From: Pectobacterium versatile
GTDB lineage: Bacteria; Pseudomonadota; Gammaproteobacteria; Enterobacterales; Enterobacteriaceae
Direction of reading: 5' to 3'
Length of the DNA: 64,000 bases
Assembly (NCBI RefSeq): GCF_020166435.1
Contig: NZ_JAINZP010000001.1
Location: 124,001 to 188,000 of the forward strand
Each line of letters opens with the position of its first letter. The stretch's first letter is position 1. Below, one piece after another: positions 28,000 to 36,814 of this stretch. A model generated the notes under the pieces. The model was given only the letters and a program-made list of their open reading frames with translations. It was not told the origin of the DNA and made no database searches. Both the position numbers and the translations under genes were made by a program.

Positions 28000-28914
28000 C
28001 TACGCGTGCAGATACGCCTCATACCAGCGGCTGAGCTGTTCGGTAACCGGGCGGTGTTCGGGGTTAAACGGGCGGCCATCCAGCGCTTTTACCGGGGTGA
28101 TACCCGCCAGCGTGCCGGTGACGAAAGCCTCATCGGCGGTGAGGGCTTCTGCCAGCGTAAAATCCTGAGTCCTGACTTTAAGCCCGTTGGCCTGTGCGAG
28201 ATTGATAAGGGTCTGACGGGTGATGCCGTTGAAGCAGTAACGTCCCGATGATGTCCACAGTTCACCGCGGCGGACGATAAAAAAGTTGGTGGAGTTGCAG
28301 CTGGCGACAAAACCGTGTGGATCCAGCATCAGCGCCTCATCGGCACCGGCCTGCAACGCCTGTAGCAGGGCCTGAATAAGATTGAGTCGACTGTGTGAGT
28401 TCAGCCGCAGATCGAAGACGTCTGGCGTACTGGTGCGGTAGGTGGAGGTAAACAACGTCAATCCGCGCTTTTTCGCTGCGGTATCGACGACCTTATACTC
28501 CGCCACGCACACGATGGTTGCGCCGCCGATGATGAAGCGGGGATCCTGATTCGGCGTATGCTTTTTCCCACGGGTAATCATCAGGCGGATATGCGCGCCA
28601 TCGGTCATGCCGTTGACCGCCAATGTCTTATAGAGAATCTCGGTCAGCGCCTCCCGGCTATGGCCGATATCCAACTGGATTGCAGCAGCACCCTCAAACA
28701 GGCGATCGAGATGCGCCTCCAGCGCAATCAGGCGGCCGTTAACCAAACGCAATCCTTCCCATACGCCGTCGCCGCACACGTAGCCGGAATCAAAAATCGA
28801 CACCACCGCGTTATCGCGATGAACAAATTCCCCATTTACATACACCTGTACGTCGTTGTTACGTGGATCTTGCAAATAAGCCTGACTGCTCTGGCTGGAT
28901 AATGTGGGTTGCAT
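28000..28914 (-). CDS. Class-IV aminotransferase (BCAT/DAAT fold)
   Basis: A 304-residue fold-type-IV PLP protein like branched-chain or D-amino-acid aminotransferases. Family segments: FDSGYVCGDGVWEGLR, a conserved HIRLMITRG, GADEALMLDPHGFVASCNSTNFF and FNGITRQTLI. At the place of the PLP-binding lysine motif (IKSLN or KAGGN in known enzymes) it reads LRLNSHSRLN, with no lysine. So either the alignment is offset or the protein is not a classical transaminase. Start ATG 28914 has AGGA eight bases upstream; an earlier frame start would add 40 residues overlapping the ATPase gene. Last gene of the amino-acid importer operon. Confidence 0.82.
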   Translation of the reverse strand: MQPTLSSQSSQAYLQDPRNNDVQVYVNGEFVHRDNAVVSIFDSGYVCGDGVWEGLRLVNGRLIALEAHLDRLFEGAAAIQLDIGHSREALTEILYKTLAVNGMTDGAHIRLMITRGKKHTPNQDPRFIIGGATIVCVAEYKVVDTAAKKRGLTLFTSTYRTSTPDVFDLRLNSHSRLNLIQALLQALQAGADEALMLDPHGFVASCNSTNFFIVRRGELWTSSGRYCFNGITRQTLINLAQANGLKVRTQDFTLAEALTADEAFVTGTLAGITPVKALDGRPFNPEHRPVTEQLSRWYEAYLHA

Positions 28915-28942
28915 CGTGCTGTTCCTGAATGTGAATGATGAG

Positions 28943-29755
28943 CTAAAAGGAGCGCTCGGCAAAGCGAGCAAGGAAGGCTTGCGTGCGAGGTTGCTGCGGG
29001 TTTTTGAGCACCTGTTCGGCGCTGCCCATTTCATGGATCACGCCATTCTCGATAAAGATGACGCGGTCGGCGAAGTGATAGGCAAATCCCAGTTCATGGG
29101 TGACCAGCAGCAGCGTGCGGCCTTCCTCCGCGAGCGCGCGGATTGTGTGCAACACTTCGCCCACCAGTTCTGGATCCAGTGATGATGTGGGTTCATCGAA
29201 CAGCATAATCTCCGGCGACATCGCCAGCGCACGGGCAATCGCCACGCGCTGCTGCTGCCCGCCGGACAGGCTGGCGGGGCGAGCCTCTTGCTTATTGCCC
29301 AGCCCGACTTTTTCCAGCTGTGCTTTGGCGATGCTATCCGCTTCATGTCGTGGTTTGTTTTTCACCGACACCAGCGCTTCACGCACATTTTCCAGCACGG
29401 TCAGGTGGGGAAACAGATTGAATTGCTGAAACACCATCCCTACGCGTTCCCGCACAGCGCAAAGCTGCTTTTCCGGGTAATCACGCTGGCCTTTGGCATC
29501 CGTTTTTCCCAGAACCACACCATCCAGTTCGATGGTGCCAGCGCTGGGGATCTCCATGAAATTCAGGCAGCGCAGCAGCGTACTTTTCCCCGAGCCGCTG
29601 CCGCCGATGATGGCGATTTTTTCACCGCGTCGCACATCCAGATCGATACCTTTCAATACCTCAACGGCACCGAAGCGCTTCTGGAGTCCGCGAATGCGCA
29701 GAACGACATCCTCATTCAGGTCTATATCTTCACGCAGAACTTTATCTTCACTCAT
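28943..29755 (-). CDS. Polar amino-acid ABC transporter ATP-binding protein (GlnQ/HisP type)
   Basis: A 270-residue ATPase of the PAAT family. Walker A is GGSGSGKST, signature LSGGQQQRVAIARAL, Walker B IMLFDEPTS and the switch histidine is in LLVTHELGF. A 12-residue acidic N-terminal extension (EDKVLREDIDLNEDVV) precedes the usual start of the domain. Ordering permease-permease-ATPase-aminotransferase on the minus strand with gaps of 8 to 28 bases makes one operon. The binding protein is separate, across the PrpD-type gene. Confidence 0.94.
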   Translation of the reverse strand: MSEDKVLREDIDLNEDVVLRIRGLQKRFGAVEVLKGIDLDVRRGEKIAIIGGSGSGKSTLLRCLNFMEIPSAGTIELDGVVLGKTDAKGQRDYPEKQLCAVRERVGMVFQQFNLFPHLTVLENVREALVSVKNKPRHEADSIAKAQLEKVGLGNKQEARPASLSGGQQQRVAIARALAMSPEIMLFDEPTSSLDPELVGEVLHTIRALAEEGRTLLLVTHELGFAYHFADRVIFIENGVIHEMGSAEQVLKNPQQPRTQAFLARFAERSF

Positions 29756-29778
29756 AGCAATCCTGTGTCGCTGTCAGG

Positions 29779-30444
29779 CTAGGGGGTGGAACGGAAACGA
29801 CGTTCAAGTCGTGCGGCAAGGTAGCTCCCCGGCCAGATCAAAACGAAATAGAGCAGCGCCACCACCGTCAGAATTTCCAGCGGACGATAATAGGTGCTGC
29901 TCAGCAGTCGCCCTTGGTACATCAGTTCGTTGACGGCCAGTATGGAAGCCAGCGAGGTGACTTTAGCCAGCTCGATCATCCGGTTGGTTAAGGCGGGCAG
30001 CATGTTGCGCAGTACCTGAGGCAGAACCACACGCCGTAAAATGACCGAATGACGCATCCCTAGCGCTTTCGCGCCTTCCCACTGCCCGTGGTCGATGGAT
30101 TGCAGTCCGGCACGGAAAATCTCCGTACAGTACGCCGCGCTATAGAGCGTCAGTGCCAGTGCGGCGGCGCCGAACGTACTGAACTGCAAACCAACCAGAA
30201 CCGGAAAGGCGTAATAGAACCAGATCAGTTGGATCAGCACTGGCGTATTACGGAAGATTTCGACAAAGCATCTGGCAGGCAATGACAGCCAGCGCTTGCC
30301 AAACACGCGAAACAGACCGAGAACCAGACCCAGTGCGGTTCCCAGCACGCCGGCCAGCAGCCAGAGTTCGAGCGTGACGCCAAGGCCTTTCAGCAGCACG
30401 GGAATGTTGTGCCAGACCAGCGAGAAATCCCATTGATAATGCAT
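29779..30444 (-). CDS. Polar amino-acid ABC transporter permease 2
   Basis: A 221-residue His/Glu/Gln/Arg/opine-type permease with about five transmembrane helices. The cytoplasmic EAA loop is HGQWEGAKALGMRHSVILRR, which contacts the ATPase. It starts with MHYQWDFSLVW, similar to the sister permease 8 bases upstream (MSYQWDFSAIW); the two proteins are clearly paralogues, so the channel is probably a heterodimer. The stop precedes the ATPase gene by 23 bases. Confidence 0.93.
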   Translation of the reverse strand: MHYQWDFSLVWHNIPVLLKGLGVTLELWLLAGVLGTALGLVLGLFRVFGKRWLSLPARCFVEIFRNTPVLIQLIWFYYAFPVLVGLQFSTFGAAALALTLYSAAYCTEIFRAGLQSIDHGQWEGAKALGMRHSVILRRVVLPQVLRNMLPALTNRMIELAKVTSLASILAVNELMYQGRLLSSTYYRPLEILTVVALLYFVLIWPGSYLAARLERRFRSTP

Positions 30445-30452
30445 GCTGTTCC

Positions 30453-31130
30453 TTACGCGAGTCGACGGTCTGCCAGTGACAGCCGTTTCTCAATATGTTG
30501 ACTGAACAGGCTAATCAGCAGCAGCAGGGTGAAATACATCACTGCCACCAGACTGTAGACTTCCAGCGGTCGGTAGGTTTGGCTGTTGATCTGCATCGCC
30601 TGATAAAGCAGTTCGCTGTAGGCCAGTGATGACGCCAGCGACGTGGATTTGATGAGTTCAAACGAGCGCTCAATAAAGGGCGGGATCATCCGGCGTAACG
30701 CCTGTGGGAGAATAACCCGACGCAGTGCCGTTGATTTCGACATGCCCAGCGCTTTGGCCCCTTCCCATTGCCCCGTGTGAATAGAGGAGATCGCGCCACG
30801 GTAAACTTCGGCATAAAAGGCACCGGACTGTGCGGACAGCGCGATCACGGCGGCGGTGAAAGGCGAAAACGTTAACGGCGTAATGACGGGCAGGGCATAG
30901 TAAATCCAGAAAAAATGCACCAGTGCGGGCGTATTACGATAAAAACCAATCAACATTGCGGCGGGCAGGCGCAACAGCCGCCGAGGCGACATTTTCATCG
31001 CGGCGAGAACCATGCCTGCGACCATACCGATCAGGATGCTGGTGGCACCGATCTTTATCGTTCCCCATAGCCCCTCCAGCAGCAGCTGGTGATAGGGCCA
31101 GATGGCGGAAAAATCCCACTGATACGACAT
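30453..31130 (-). CDS. Polar amino-acid ABC transporter permease 1
   Basis: First gene of the minus-strand importer operon, 225 residues, about five membrane helices. The EAA loop reads TGQWEGAKALGMSKSTALRR. The N-terminus MSYQWDFSAIWPY is shared with permease 2. It is divergent from the MmgE/PrpD-type gene, 150 bases away, so the two transcription units probably share a control region. The transported substrate cannot be told from the permeases. Confidence 0.93.
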   Translation of the reverse strand: MSYQWDFSAIWPYHQLLLEGLWGTIKIGATSILIGMVAGMVLAAMKMSPRRLLRLPAAMLIGFYRNTPALVHFFWIYYALPVITPLTFSPFTAAVIALSAQSGAFYAEVYRGAISSIHTGQWEGAKALGMSKSTALRRVILPQALRRMIPPFIERSFELIKSTSLASSLAYSELLYQAMQINSQTYRPLEVYSLVAVMYFTLLLLISLFSQHIEKRLSLADRRLA

Positions 31131-31280
31131 AAGTAAACTGCCCCTGGAAAGTGCGTAATTAGGAAATACGTTTCTTATTTTGTTAGAACCTATGCATCTT
31201 AGCAGGTCGAAAAAATGATAAATAAATAATAAAACGTGGTGCTAATATTCCTTTTATGTATAACAAATGACGATTTTTCG

Positions 31281-32690
31281 ATGACTCACTCTGCCGTATT
31301 ACCTCTGACGCTGCGTCTGGCGACCTTTGCTCATCGGTTGACGATTCAGGGCATTCCCGCCGCGTTAAGACGAAAAATCGTGCTGCATTTTATCGACAGC
31401 CTGGGCTGCGGCATTGCAGGCGCACATAGTCAGGTGGTGCGGGACTGCGCGCGCGTCACCCGCCTGCACTATGCGGCGGGTAACAGCCCAATAGTGGATG
31501 GTGGAGCGCCGCTAGCCGCCATTGGCGCGGCATTTTTGAATGCGGCGGCGATCAATGCGCTGGATTATGACGACGGTTATGAAGTTGCTGGGCGCGGCAT
31601 GGGGCACCCCGGTGCAACGCTGGTTGCCGCCGCGCTGGCAGCATTAGGAACGCGCCTGATCGACGGCGAAACGCTGATTTGTGCGCTGGCTGCGGCGTAT
31701 GAAATTAATGGGCGAATCATTCAGTCTCAGCAGCCGAGTCAGGCGCGTTTTCAGCAGGTTTACGGCGTGTGCCAGCATGAATCCATCGGGGCGGCGGTGG
31801 CCTACGGATTGCTAACGGGATGTGATGCTGAAGGACTAGAGAACGCCATCGGTCTGGCGGCATCGCTGACGCCGTTGCCTAGCTTGCACAAATACAACTG
31901 GCAGCAGCGGCCGCTGGTGTCTTTCAAGGATTACAACGCCCCTGCTGCGGAATCGGGTGTCCGTGCCGTCGAGCTGCATCGTGGCGGGATTATCGGCCCA
32001 AGAGATGTGCTGTCCGGCGAACAGGGATTCTGGCGCATGATGGGATCTGACCACTTTGATGAAGCGGCATTGATTACCGGCCTGGGGGAACAATGGGCGC
32101 TTCAGCACGCCAGTTTCAAAGCGTATCCGGCCTGTCGCTGGATACATACCGCGCTGGAATCCTTCGAGCGCCTACAGCACGAATTGGCGTTATTGCCGCA
32201 GGACATCGACGTTATTCGGGTAAAAGGAAGCCAGAGGCTGGCCGCTGATTTTATGGATACGCGACCACAAAATGAAACGGATGCACAGTTCAGCCTGCCG
32301 TTTGCGCTGGCGTGTCTTGCCTACCGTATTCCGCGTCATCGCTGGAGTGCTGATGAGACCTTAGCCAACCCGGTGCTTCAGGCGCTGGCCGATAAGGTTC
32401 ACGTTGAGGTGTCGCCCGAACTTGACCTGCTTATGGCGCAGGAACGTCGCCCGGTGTTGCAGGTTGATGTTGTCACGCAGGGAAAGATGGTGAACGGTGA
32501 GCGCATTGCGTTTCCGCTGGGGTGCGCGGAACATCCGTTAGCGGAAAGCCGCATCATGGCGAAATTTGCGGAGAATCTATCGTCCCGACTTGCCCCAACA
32601 CATGTTGCGGAGGCAACGGCGGCGTTATCCGAACTTGAACAATGTCAGGATGTCGCCGCGCTGCTGACCCCGCTAATAAGTGTGTCCTGA
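31281..32690 (+). CDS. MmgE/PrpD family protein
   Basis: A 469-residue member of the 2-methylcitrate dehydratase / MmgE superfamily, which also contains cis-aconitate decarboxylases and iminodisuccinate epimerases. Seen: the N-terminal helical domain motif HFIDSLGCGIAGA, the conserved NALDYDDGYE and GHPGATLVAAALA, and KAYPACRWIHTALE. No specific reaction is assigned; position inside an amino-acid import locus with an aminotransferase makes an amino-dicarboxylate derivative plausible. ATG 31281 lacks a good ribosome site; the frame is open from 31236. It splits the importer genes from their binding protein. Confidence 0.88.
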   Translation: MTHSAVLPLTLRLATFAHRLTIQGIPAALRRKIVLHFIDSLGCGIAGAHSQVVRDCARVTRLHYAAGNSPIVDGGAPLAAIGAAFLNAAAINALDYDDGYEVAGRGMGHPGATLVAAALAALGTRLIDGETLICALAAAYEINGRIIQSQQPSQARFQQVYGVCQHESIGAAVAYGLLTGCDAEGLENAIGLAASLTPLPSLHKYNWQQRPLVSFKDYNAPAAESGVRAVELHRGGIIGPRDVLSGEQGFWRMMGSDHFDEAALITGLGEQWALQHASFKAYPACRWIHTALESFERLQHELALLPQDIDVIRVKGSQRLAADFMDTRPQNETDAQFSLPFALACLAYRIPRHRWSADETLANPVLQALADKVHVEVSPELDLLMAQERRPVLQVDVVTQGKMVNGERIAFPLGCAEHPLAESRIMAKFAENLSSRLAPTHVAEATAALSELEQCQDVAALLTPLISVS

Positions 32691-32724
32691 ATCCGTTCAG
32701 GACCGTTCTGTTATCTGATGCCAA

Positions 32725-33558
32725 TTATTTCCAGTCTTCTTTAATGACTGATGGCACTTTGCTGACGTCCACGCCGCGCAATTTGAGCGCCTGCTCATAG
32801 TAGTGCTGCGTCTTGCCGGATTTATACAGCTTGGCAAATTCGTCATTCAGGAAGTTATGGAAGGTCTGGTCGGTTTCTTTACGGATGGCTCCGCTGGTGC
32901 TGACCTCGATAATTGGTTTCGGCAGAATCAAATTGCCTTTGCCGACTTTAGCCTGTTGCAGTGCCAGCGCCGGATGGAAGTAAGACAGGGCATCGACGCG
33001 GCCGGCATAAAACGCCGCTACGCCTTCATCCATATTCGGGAAACGCACCAGCTGTGCCTTGGGCAGACGTTTGGTCAGAATCAGGTCTGGGCTGGAACCC
33101 AGCGTCACGCCGATCTTAACATCTTCCCGATTGAGGTCGTCCCAGTTGGTCACAGCGATACCATCACGAATCAGCACGCCCTGCGCATACCAAAAGAAAG
33201 GCTGCTCAGGAAAGTCGACCGCTTTTTTCCGCTCTTCCGTCGGGTCGAGCACCAGCATGGTATCGATCTGGCCGGTTTGTAAGGCGGCGATGGCATTACC
33301 CCACGTGGTTTCCACCGTCACCAGTTTTACCCCCAGATCGTTTGCCAGCTCTTTGCCGATGTTATAGCCGATACCGTCCCATTCTCCGGTCGAGGGATTT
33401 TTAAAATACCACGGCTCACCCTGTGCCACGCCGATGCGTAATTCACCGGTCTGTTTGATGTGCTGCCAGGTTGAGGTTTGCGTTTCCGCAGCCTGGCTAA
33501 AGAAGGAGGCGCTAATCAGCGTTATCGCCATGAATACCTGGTGAAGAGAACGTTTCAT
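32725..33558 (-). CDS. Amino-acid ABC transporter substrate-binding protein (family 3)
   Basis: A 277-residue periplasmic binding protein (SBP_bac_3 fold). Signal peptide MKRSLHQVFMAITLISASFF, cut after QAA. Motifs of the family: GELRIGVAQGEPWYF, IGYNIGKELANDLGVKL and the hinge LVLDPTEERKKAVDF. It stands convergent to the PrpD-type gene (34-base gap) and on the same strand as the importer operon; it should supply the substrate to the permease pair. A separate promoter lies in the 318-base gap upstream. Confidence 0.93.
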   Translation of the reverse strand: MKRSLHQVFMAITLISASFFSQAAETQTSTWQHIKQTGELRIGVAQGEPWYFKNPSTGEWDGIGYNIGKELANDLGVKLVTVETTWGNAIAALQTGQIDTMLVLDPTEERKKAVDFPEQPFFWYAQGVLIRDGIAVTNWDDLNREDVKIGVTLGSSPDLILTKRLPKAQLVRFPNMDEGVAAFYAGRVDALSYFHPALALQQAKVGKGNLILPKPIIEVSTSGAIRKETDQTFHNFLNDEFAKLYKSGKTQHYYEQALKLRGVDVSKVPSVIKEDWK

Positions 33559-33814
33559 TATAATTACCCTGATGGTTGAGTTTTAATCGAGGCGATATAT
33601 TTCGCTCATGCAGAGTAGCGAAATACTTATAGCGAAATTAGTTCTTTTCGCCTTATCTCATTCCAGATAAATATAACGATTCATTGAGAGGAAAATCACG
33701 TTGGCAGGCGGTCTGCCCCCGCTGTAGGGCGTGGCGTCTGGGGTTGTTCTGTTTGTCTCGCCATGTAGCCGATGAGTATTACCACGATTTACCGTGTTTT
33801 CCCTCTGCGGCAGG

Positions 33815-33842
33815 GCATAGCAATAATTTCGCTATGCTTTTT
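33815..33842 (+). terminator. Plus-strand intrinsic terminator in a gene-free gap
   Basis: GCATAGC (33815-33821) pairs with GCTATGC (33831-33837), followed by TTTTT. It is oriented to stop transcripts from the plus strand, but both neighbours (33559-33876 gap) are on the minus strand. I see no coding frame here with a ribosome site. It may end a small plus-strand RNA, or run as an opposing terminator. The 318-bp gap must also hold the promoter of the binding-protein gene. Confidence 0.6.
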
Positions 33843-33876
33843 AGTTATTGGCAATTGCCGACGGTACGCCGTTCTG

Positions 33877-35109
33877 TCATGCCGTACGCGGTAGGGTCAT
33901 GATGATAACCAGTCCACCGTTCGCCCCTCGTTCTGCATGACTTTTCGCATGAGATTCAGCCTTAATCGTGCCGCCATGTGCGGTGATAATGGCCGACGCG
34001 ATGGAGAGTCCCAGCCCGCTGCCGCCGGAGTGCCTTCCGCGTGAATGCTCGGCACGCCAGAAGCGGTCGAACAGCAGGGGCAGCGATTCTGGCTCAATCC
34101 CCGGGCCGCGATCGGTGACGGTAATCTGCCAGCATGGTGCGCTTTCTCGTCCCGCTATTTCGCGCACTTCAATCGCCAGATAGCTGCCGTCGCTGGCGTA
34201 GCTTAAGGCATTTTCAATCAGGATAGAGAACACCTGTCCCAATCGTTCGCGGTCGGCAAGGCAAAAGTCGCTCTGTTCGATATCAACATGCGTCTGAAAC
34301 CCGGCTTGTTCTAACTGAGGCCGATACCAGGTCAGCCGCTCCGTAATGAGCTCGTCGAAGTAGAAAGGCGTGTGCACCAGTGGCAGCTGTCCGGCTCTGG
34401 CCAGTGACAGGAAGTGTAGATCCTGAATCACGTGATTAAGCTGCTCGAGCTGTTTAATGACCATTGCCAACTGTGATTTATCCTGCGGGAAGACGTCATC
34501 CATCATGCCCTGAACGCGGCCCATTGCCGCATTTAACGGCGTACGCAGTTCATGGGCTAACGCCGCACTGGATTCGCGCAGTTCCCGCTCATAGCGTTCC
34601 AACTGTGCGGTCATGTTGTTAAAGTCGTCCGCCAACGTGATGAGTTCCATCGGTGCCTGCTCGACGCGCTGCGTGCGGGTATCGAATTTCCCCTGTGCGA
34701 CGTCGCGTGCGGCGTTGGCGATATTGGAAAATTGCTGTGATAGCGGGCGCGCTCGCCACAGCACCACAACCACCATGGTGGGCAAGGCGATAAGCACCAT
34801 GATGGCCAGTATCAGCCAGTCACTGCTGGCAATATTCGGAACGAACATATCCGGGCCGTAATACTGGTTGATAATCTCTTGATAGCGAGGATTTCTGTAA
34901 TCTTTCTGTGCAGTGAATTGCTGAAATTCCATGAGCACCGCATCCGGCATTTGCTGTTCGGTATAGATGTTGTAGATGGCGAAGCGCAGCCACATCAGGC
35001 CTGCGATGGTGATCACGGCGACGAGCAGCAGAGAAATGATGCGGAAACACAGCCAGCGCCACAGCGACATGTTTTCTGACAGAAAGATCGACTTTTTCAT
35101 CATACTCAC
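33877..35109 (-). CDS. Sensor histidine kinase (BaeS/AdeS type)
   Basis: A 410-residue inner-membrane sensor. Two membrane helices (about residues 17-45 and 96-120) enclose a short periplasmic sensor of ~50 residues; a HAMP domain follows. The phospho-acceptor His is in SAALAHELRTPLNAA; the ATPase boxes are IENALSYASDG (N), DRGPGIEPE (G1), LFDRFWRAEHS (F) and GGSGLGLSIAS (G2). GTG 35109 overlaps the response-regulator stop (GTGA); an in-frame ATG is at 35103. It pairs with that regulator and is next to a divergent efflux operon, the usual setup for antibiotic/envelope stress systems. Confidence 0.93.
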   Translation of the reverse strand: MSMMKKSIFLSENMSLWRWLCFRIISLLLVAVITIAGLMWLRFAIYNIYTEQQMPDAVLMEFQQFTAQKDYRNPRYQEIINQYYGPDMFVPNIASSDWLILAIMVLIALPTMVVVVLWRARPLSQQFSNIANAARDVAQGKFDTRTQRVEQAPMELITLADDFNNMTAQLERYERELRESSAALAHELRTPLNAAMGRVQGMMDDVFPQDKSQLAMVIKQLEQLNHVIQDLHFLSLARAGQLPLVHTPFYFDELITERLTWYRPQLEQAGFQTHVDIEQSDFCLADRERLGQVFSILIENALSYASDGSYLAIEVREIAGRESAPCWQITVTDRGPGIEPESLPLLFDRFWRAEHSRGRHSGGSGLGLSIASAIITAHGGTIKAESHAKSHAERGANGGLVIIMTLPRTA

Positions 35110-35795
35110 CGGAATCGATAGCCGACGGAGCGGACGGTGACGAGCACATTGATGATGTTGTACTGATTGAGTTTTTTTCTCAGGTTGTGAACGTGCGTAT
35201 CCACCACGCGTTCCAGCGCATCGCTTTCTGGCAGACAGGCTTCGAGTAATTCTCCCCGGGTGAAGGCGCGGTTCGGCGCTTTTAGCAGCGTCACCAGAAT
35301 ATTGAATTCGGTCGGCGTCAGGTCGAGAACGACGGATTCTGATGGCGAGACGGCAATGCTGGCCGTCACGGAGGTCGGATCAACCGAGAGATTTTCGAAT
35401 GTCAGGATAGCATCTTCTCGGATGGCGTAACCGGTTCGTCGCAACACGGCCTGCACCCGCGCCATCACCTCCTGCGGGTTATAAGGCTTGACGACATAAT
35501 CATCCGCGCCGTAACGCAGCGCGCCGATCCTTTCCGGGTCGTCACCGATGGCTGAAACCATAATTACCGGGATATTGCTGCGTTGCCGCAGGGCGGACAG
35601 CACCTCGGAACCGTTCATCTTTGGCAGCATCACATCCAGCAGAATCAAATCGGGTTTACTGGTCAGCGCCATGTGCAGGCCCCGTTGTCCATCAGACGCA
35701 ATAGACACCTGATAGCCATCGCGCCGGAGATAGGCTTCTAGCACGCTGGCTGCATCCATGTCGTCTTCAATAATCAATACCCGTTTTTCCGCCAT
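35106..35795 (-). CDS. OmpR-family response regulator
   Basis: A 229-residue regulator with a receiver domain (phospho-acceptor Asp54 in LILLDVMLP; acidic pocket EDD at 10-12; Lys in YVVKPY) and a C-terminal winged-helix effector domain (LTPTEFNILVTLL, then VVDTHVHNLRKKL). Cognate partner of the kinase encoded just downstream. A 12-bp tandem repeat lies between it and the mipA-type gene, ~95 bases from its start, and is the natural target to drive the divergent RND operon. By its neighbours it resembles AdeR or BaeR; the exact orthologue is not claimed. Confidence 0.94.
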   Translation of the reverse strand: MAEKRVLIIEDDMDAASVLEAYLRRDGYQVSIASDGQRGLHMALTSKPDLILLDVMLPKMNGSEVLSALRQRSNIPVIMVSAIGDDPERIGALRYGADDYVVKPYNPQEVMARVQAVLRRTGYAIREDAILTFENLSVDPTSVTASIAVSPSESVVLDLTPTEFNILVTLLKAPNRAFTRGELLEACLPESDALERVVDTHVHNLRKKLNQYNIINVLVTVRSVGYRFR

Positions 35796-35890
35796 CGCGA
35801 ACCTCTTGATGAAATCTTAAAAAACCACACAGCGTTTCTTGACTATGCATCAGCATAATCCGCCACGGTGCTGAAAAGCCAATAACTGTT

Positions 35891-35914
35891 GTACTAAAAA
35901 GTGTACTGAAAAAT
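35891..35914. promoter_or_regulatory. Tandem 12-bp direct repeat, response-regulator box candidate
   Basis: GTACTAAAAAGT is followed at once by GTACTGAAAAAT (10 of 12 positions equal). OmpR-type regulators bind head-to-tail direct repeats with a period of 10-12 bp. It lies 63 bases before the mipA-type start and between the two divergent units. Confidence 0.7.
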
Positions 35915-35976
35915 GTGTGCTGACAATCCGGGAAAAGATGGCGGATGCACGATTACCGCATAAAAAGAGGTGCTGT

Positions 35977-36792
35977 GTGAACATAACAAAAATGATTTTA
36001 TCCACCTGTCTGTCTACCGTCGCGCTGTCCAGCGCGGCATTTGCTGAGGCGGCGGAAGATGTACCTGCGTCATTTTGGGGCGACCATACGGACGTTACCG
36101 TGGGGGCTGTTGGACAGAATGCACCACGTTACTCGGGGAGCAAAGACCGTCAGACCCGTTTGATGCCTACCCTGACCGTGCAGCGTGGCGCACTTTATGC
36201 GGATTCTTCGCACGGCATCGGCTGGCAATACCAGTCTCCTTCCGGTTTTTATTTCGATAACGCGGTGGGATATGACATGGGAAGGGATGACAAAAAAAGT
36301 AGTTGGCGTGCGGGTTCGAACCACCTGAAAGGCATGGGGAAAATTAAAGGATCGGTGATTACCACCGTCACGGCGGGATATCAGTTTGCACCCTGGCTGG
36401 CGCTGGAGGCGAGTGGCGAATTTGCACTGAGTGAGCGCGCGCGCGGTAATCAGTATCGCGTCGGGGCAAAGAGTACCGTGTGGCAATCAGCAGCAAAGGA
36501 TGACGTGCTGGCACTGTCGGCGGACATGCTGATAGGGGATGCACGCTTTAACCAAACCTATTACGGCGTGACGCCGCAGCAGAGCCGCCGTTCTGGCTTG
36601 GCCGCCTATCGTGCCGACAAAGGCGTCTATGGCTATGCGCTGGGGGCGAACTGGACGCATCAATTTAGCCCCGCGTGGTCAACTAACGTGGCGGTGACGT
36701 CAACCTGGCTCACCGACAAGGTGGCGGATAGTCAGGTTGTGGAACGACGCAATGATACTGGCGCAACGTTGGCCGTTCTGTATTCGTTCTAA
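35977..36792 (+). CDS. MipA/OmpV family outer-membrane protein
   Basis: A 271-residue outer-membrane beta-barrel. The signal peptide ends at AAFA (cleavage before EAAEDVP). The barrel shows alternating hydrophobic strands and ends in the C-terminal aromatic signature LAVLYSF, required for outer-membrane assembly. GTG 35977 is chosen because AGAGG lies seven bases upstream; ATG 35992 is an alternative. MipA-type proteins were described as scaffolds for murein enzymes and in some species as antibiotic-related porins. First gene of the unit driving the RND genes, perhaps the outer-membrane component of this pump. Confidence 0.88.
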   Translation: MNITKMILSTCLSTVALSSAAFAEAAEDVPASFWGDHTDVTVGAVGQNAPRYSGSKDRQTRLMPTLTVQRGALYADSSHGIGWQYQSPSGFYFDNAVGYDMGRDDKKSSWRAGSNHLKGMGKIKGSVITTVTAGYQFAPWLALEASGEFALSERARGNQYRVGAKSTVWQSAAKDDVLALSADMLIGDARFNQTYYGVTPQQSRRSGLAAYRADKGVYGYALGANWTHQFSPAWSTNVAVTSTWLTDKVADSQVVERRNDTGATLAVLYSF

Positions 36793-36814
36793 TGCCATTT
36801 GTTGAGAGGTTGTA

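Noticed and set aside
28915-29034. N-terminal extension of the aminotransferase-like protein
   Set aside because: No ribosome site, overlaps the end of the ATPase gene, and family similarity starts after ATG 28914.
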